From Bacteroidota bacterium (GTDB lineage Bacteria; Bacteroidota; Ignavibacteria; Ignavibacteriales; Ignavibacteriaceae): a DNA stretch of 7,998 nucleotides. Location: assembly GCA_021793635.1 (NCBI GenBank), contig JAJYSI010000136.1:1-7998 (forward strand), given 5' to 3'. Below, one piece after another: positions 6,367 through 7,998 of the stretch. The notes below the pieces were generated by a model. It was not told where the DNA came from. It worked only from the letters and a program-made list of their open reading frames with translations, and did no database searches. Numbering within the stretch: the stretch's first letter is position 1; the number at the start of each line of letters is the position of its first letter. The translations under genes and the position numbers were made by a program.

Positions 6367-7046
6367 AATATTTTGATAGCGGATTGGTTATCATTTATCA
6401 CCAACTGCATAGCATCTTTAACAGGAATTTGCCCGGGATTTTTTTGATTTTCTCCCAAATGGTAAGTTTGGACCATTGCTGTTATTTCATCGGGAGTATC
6501 TTGAGGCGGATCGGGCACAAAAGCCTTTCTAATATAATGAGCCAAGGCGAACTTATCCGCGGGCGATAGATTATCAAACGCAACCATCGCACTACCGGAT
6601 ATACCTTCGGATAAAGTTTTATAAATGCCTGAGAGCTTTGGACTGTTTATCCACCCATCTTTACTTGTAAAATTTCTTGGCTTAGGGGTTAAAGCAACCG
6701 CCGCAACGCCATCACCTTTGCCGTCAGCTCCATGGCAAGCCACACATGATGCAGTGAAAATAGTTTTCCCTTTATTAATTAAGTCATCTGTGGGAGTGGT
6801 CAATGAGCTTATATCACTACTTACAGATTCACTCGGCATTATGAGAGGTAAATCTTCTGCTTGAGTTGAAACGGGTATAGCAGGAGGAATTGTAGATTCT
6901 TCAACTTTATTAATATTATAAAGATAAAATATCCCGACTCCTAATCCGACTAGCAGAATATAAGGGTAAAGTAATCCAAATAATTTTGATGGATTTTTTT
7001 TAATATCTGCTTTTATTGTTTGGATTATTTTTTCGATGTTATTCAT
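6354..7046 (-). CDS. Membrane-anchored mono-haem cytochrome c, frame probably interrupted near its 3' end
   Basis: A class I cytochrome c that probably carries electrons from alternative complex III to the oxidase. Of 230 residues, a lysine-rich N-terminus is followed by one membrane helix (about 27-43), a Pro/Ser/Thr-rich linker (about 48-88) and the haem domain. The haem site is CVACH (C101, C104, H105); M154 (SGSAMVAF) is the likely sixth ligand. The domain ends near residue 176, and a tail without known motifs follows. The anchor is an N-terminal helix rather than a lipobox. An AAAAGGAA ribosome-binding sequence lies just before the ATG, 24 bases after actF. It could be a relocated ActE-type subunit of alternative complex III or a tethered carrier serving the oxidase; the sequence does not decide. 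The last codons (CLL, stop) look accidental, because the overlapping frame at 6366-6121 continues the tail plausibly. Confidence 0.92.
   Translation of the reverse strand: MNNIEKIIQTIKADIKKNPSKLFGLLYPYILLVGLGVGIFYLYNINKVEESTIPPAIPVSTQAEDLPLIMPSESVSSDISSLTTPTDDLINKGKTIFTASCVACHGADGKGDGVAAVALTPKPRNFTSKDGWINSPKLSGIYKTLSEGISGSAMVAFDNLSPADKFALAHYIRKAFVPDPPQDTPDEITAMVQTYHLGENQKNPGQIPVKDAMQLVINDNQSAIKIFCLL
6364..6375 (-). other. Likely frameshift site in the cytochrome c gene
   Basis: On the coding strand the junction reads CAAAATATTTTG, with runs of four A and four T inside a perfect 10-base palindrome (6365-6374). The cytochrome frame stops at 6354 and the continuing frame is open from 6387 to 6121, so the switch must fall in that interval. 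One inserted base in either run restores a single long frame. The zero-frame codons here (ATC AAA ATA TTT TGT) do not form a standard X-XXY-YYZ slippery heptamer, which argues against classical programmed -1 shifting. A sequencing or assembly indel, or a real mutation, is more likely. Confidence 0.6.
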
Positions 7047-7070
7047 AAATTTCCTTTTGATCTTTTCATC

Positions 7071-7998
7071 CTATAAATGAAAATCTAAACCTCTCTGAAG
7101 TTTAGGATCTCCAATTGGCAGAAGATTATACTTATGGCTTAAAGATTTGAAGATTAAAATTATTAAACCGACCGCAGCTACCGGGAAAACTAAATCCATC
7201 CAGCTAAAGGAATATTGATAGCCGTTAGTGGACATTCCAGGCATCACCAACCAGTAAAGATCAAGAAAGTGTGCACATAAAATCCAGATTGCTATAAACT
7301 TTAATTTTTTTGCTTGCATTTTGACATTGTAAGATAAAAGGTAGAAGAAAGGAAAAATAAAATGCGTAAACACAATTGCCAACGAAACGACCTTCCAACC
7401 GCCAACCCACCTATGCATAAACCAGATTGTTTCATCCGGAAGATCGGCATACCAGATTAAAAGATATTGTGAGAAAGCAATGTAGGCCCAGAAAACCGTG
7501 AAGGCAAACATCAGAAGTCCCAGCGTGTAGTAATGTTCGGATTTAATTTTTGAATGAAGATATCCGTGCTCATTTAGCAAAATAACGATTAGCGTTAGAG
7601 CAGCTAATGCACACCAAACTGTACCGGAGAAATAGTAAACTCCAAAAATTGTTGAAAACCAATTCGGTTCCAAACTCATCATCCAATCAAAGGCAATCGC
7701 GGTTATTGAAATCCCAAACACCGGGATGAAGCCAGAAGATATATTTATATTCTTCTTTGTCAGATACTGATCTTTAGTAGTGTCTTGTTTTCTTGAATTT
7801 CTGATTATGAAGTAATAGAAAACCCACCAGATTAAAAAGATTCCGATAGATCTTATAATAAAGAAAGGGACATTGAGATAAGGAGTTTTTCCTCTCAACA
7901 TTACGGAACTATCCACTATGCTTTTATATGTCCACGGGAATATATATTTTAGGTTAAACAGGAGTGGAATGACCAGGATAATTAGAAACGGAATTACG
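7071..7998 (-). CDS. actF: Alternative complex III membrane subunit ActF (NrfD-like), 5' end outside the window
   Basis: ActF is one of two NrfD/PsrC-like membrane subunits of alternative complex III, which oxidises quinol and reduces cytochrome c or the oxidase. The frame is open from the window edge (first full codon at 7997) to the TAG at 7073-7071, 308 visible residues; full-length homologues are longer, so the N-terminal helices are missing. A GTG at 7916 could be mistaken for the start, but the frame continues upstream with a hydrophobic helix and a family-like loop (PWTYKSIVDSS). About seven membrane segments are visible. Family signatures are FDWMMSLEPNWFST (visible residues 103-116), FAFTVFWAYIAFSQYLLIWY (164-183, running into the ADLPDET loop), the THFIFPF helix and HFLDLYWLVMP. 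The gene is followed after 24 bases by the cytochrome c gene, as expected for an act cluster running into oxidase genes; actA-E would be expected upstream, outside the window. Confidence 0.93.
   Translation of the reverse strand, partial: VIPFLIILVIPLLFNLKYIFPWTYKSIVDSSVMLRGKTPYLNVPFFIIRSIGIFLIWWVFYYFIIRNSRKQDTTKDQYLTKKNINISSGFIPVFGISITAIAFDWMMSLEPNWFSTIFGVYYFSGTVWCALAALTLIVILLNEHGYLHSKIKSEHYYTLGLLMFAFTVFWAYIAFSQYLLIWYADLPDETIWFMHRWVGGWKVVSLAIVFTHFIFPFFYLLSYNVKMQAKKLKFIAIWILCAHFLDLYWLVMPGMSTNGYQYSFSWMDLVFPVAAVGLIILIFKSLSHKYNLLPIGDPKLQRGLDFHL

Noticed and set aside
6354..6390. Programmed -1 ribosomal frameshift with a classical slippery heptamer
   Set aside because: The in-frame codons around the junction do not fit the X-XXY-YYZ pattern and I see no obvious downstream stem-loop, so an indel is the simpler reading.
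6321..6864. Plus-strand open frames at 6321-6569 and 6625-6864
   Set aside because: They are antisense to the cytochrome c gene, whose CxxCH and Met ligand show the real frame.
7914..7916. GTG at 7916-7914 as the start of actF
   Set aside because: The same frame stays open to the window edge and encodes a further hydrophobic helix, and ActF proteins are longer than 281 residues, so the true start is outside the window.

Overview
The window is one continuous minus-strand block of aerobic respiratory-chain genes. It is read from high to low coordinates, is clearly AT-rich, and has gaps between genes of 45 bases or less or small overlaps. Both ends run off the window inside genes. The combination of alternative complex III (ActF), a low-GC codon style, an A2-type (YSHPxVY) haem-copper oxidase and a ctaB with an NxxxE-type first motif suggests a member of the Bacteroidota/Ignavibacteriota/Chlorobiota group, most like Ignavibacteria. 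That placement is an inference from protein style, not from a search.

Layout in transcription order: (1) 7998-7071, 3' part of actF, an NrfD-like integral membrane subunit of the quinol:cytochrome c oxidoreductase (alternative complex III). (2) 7046-6354, a membrane-anchored mono-haem cytochrome c; its reading frame appears to continue, after a -1 shift, into the 81-codon ORF at 6366-6121. (3) 6109-5288, a SCO-family copper chaperone. (4) 5242-3578, oxidase subunit I. (5) 3581-2961, subunit III, starting at TTG and overlapping subunit I by 4 bases. (6) 2949-2656, small subunit IV. (7) 2646-2002, subunit II with the CuA site. (8) 2000-1086, haem O synthase. (9) 1065-1, the N-terminal 355 codons of an unrecognised polytopic membrane protein.

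Together these genes make a quinol-to-oxygen branch. Alternative complex III oxidises the quinol, the anchored cytochrome c probably carries electrons on, CuA in subunit II receives them, and subunit I reduces oxygen. SCO supplies copper and CtaB makes haem O for the oxidase. Subunit II has no fused cytochrome c domain, so a separate cytochrome is needed, and the one encoded next to actF is the obvious candidate.

The most notable details are the apparent frameshift in the cytochrome c gene, the joint loss of two of the three protein side chains that normally hold the Mg/Mn ion between subunits I and II, the gene order I-III-IV-II, and the unidentified membrane protein at the downstream end. 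No stretch over 300 bases lacks a gene. I saw no RNA genes, mobile elements, CRISPR arrays or convincing terminators. I find no evidence of a wholly new system here; the interest lies in variations on a known one.
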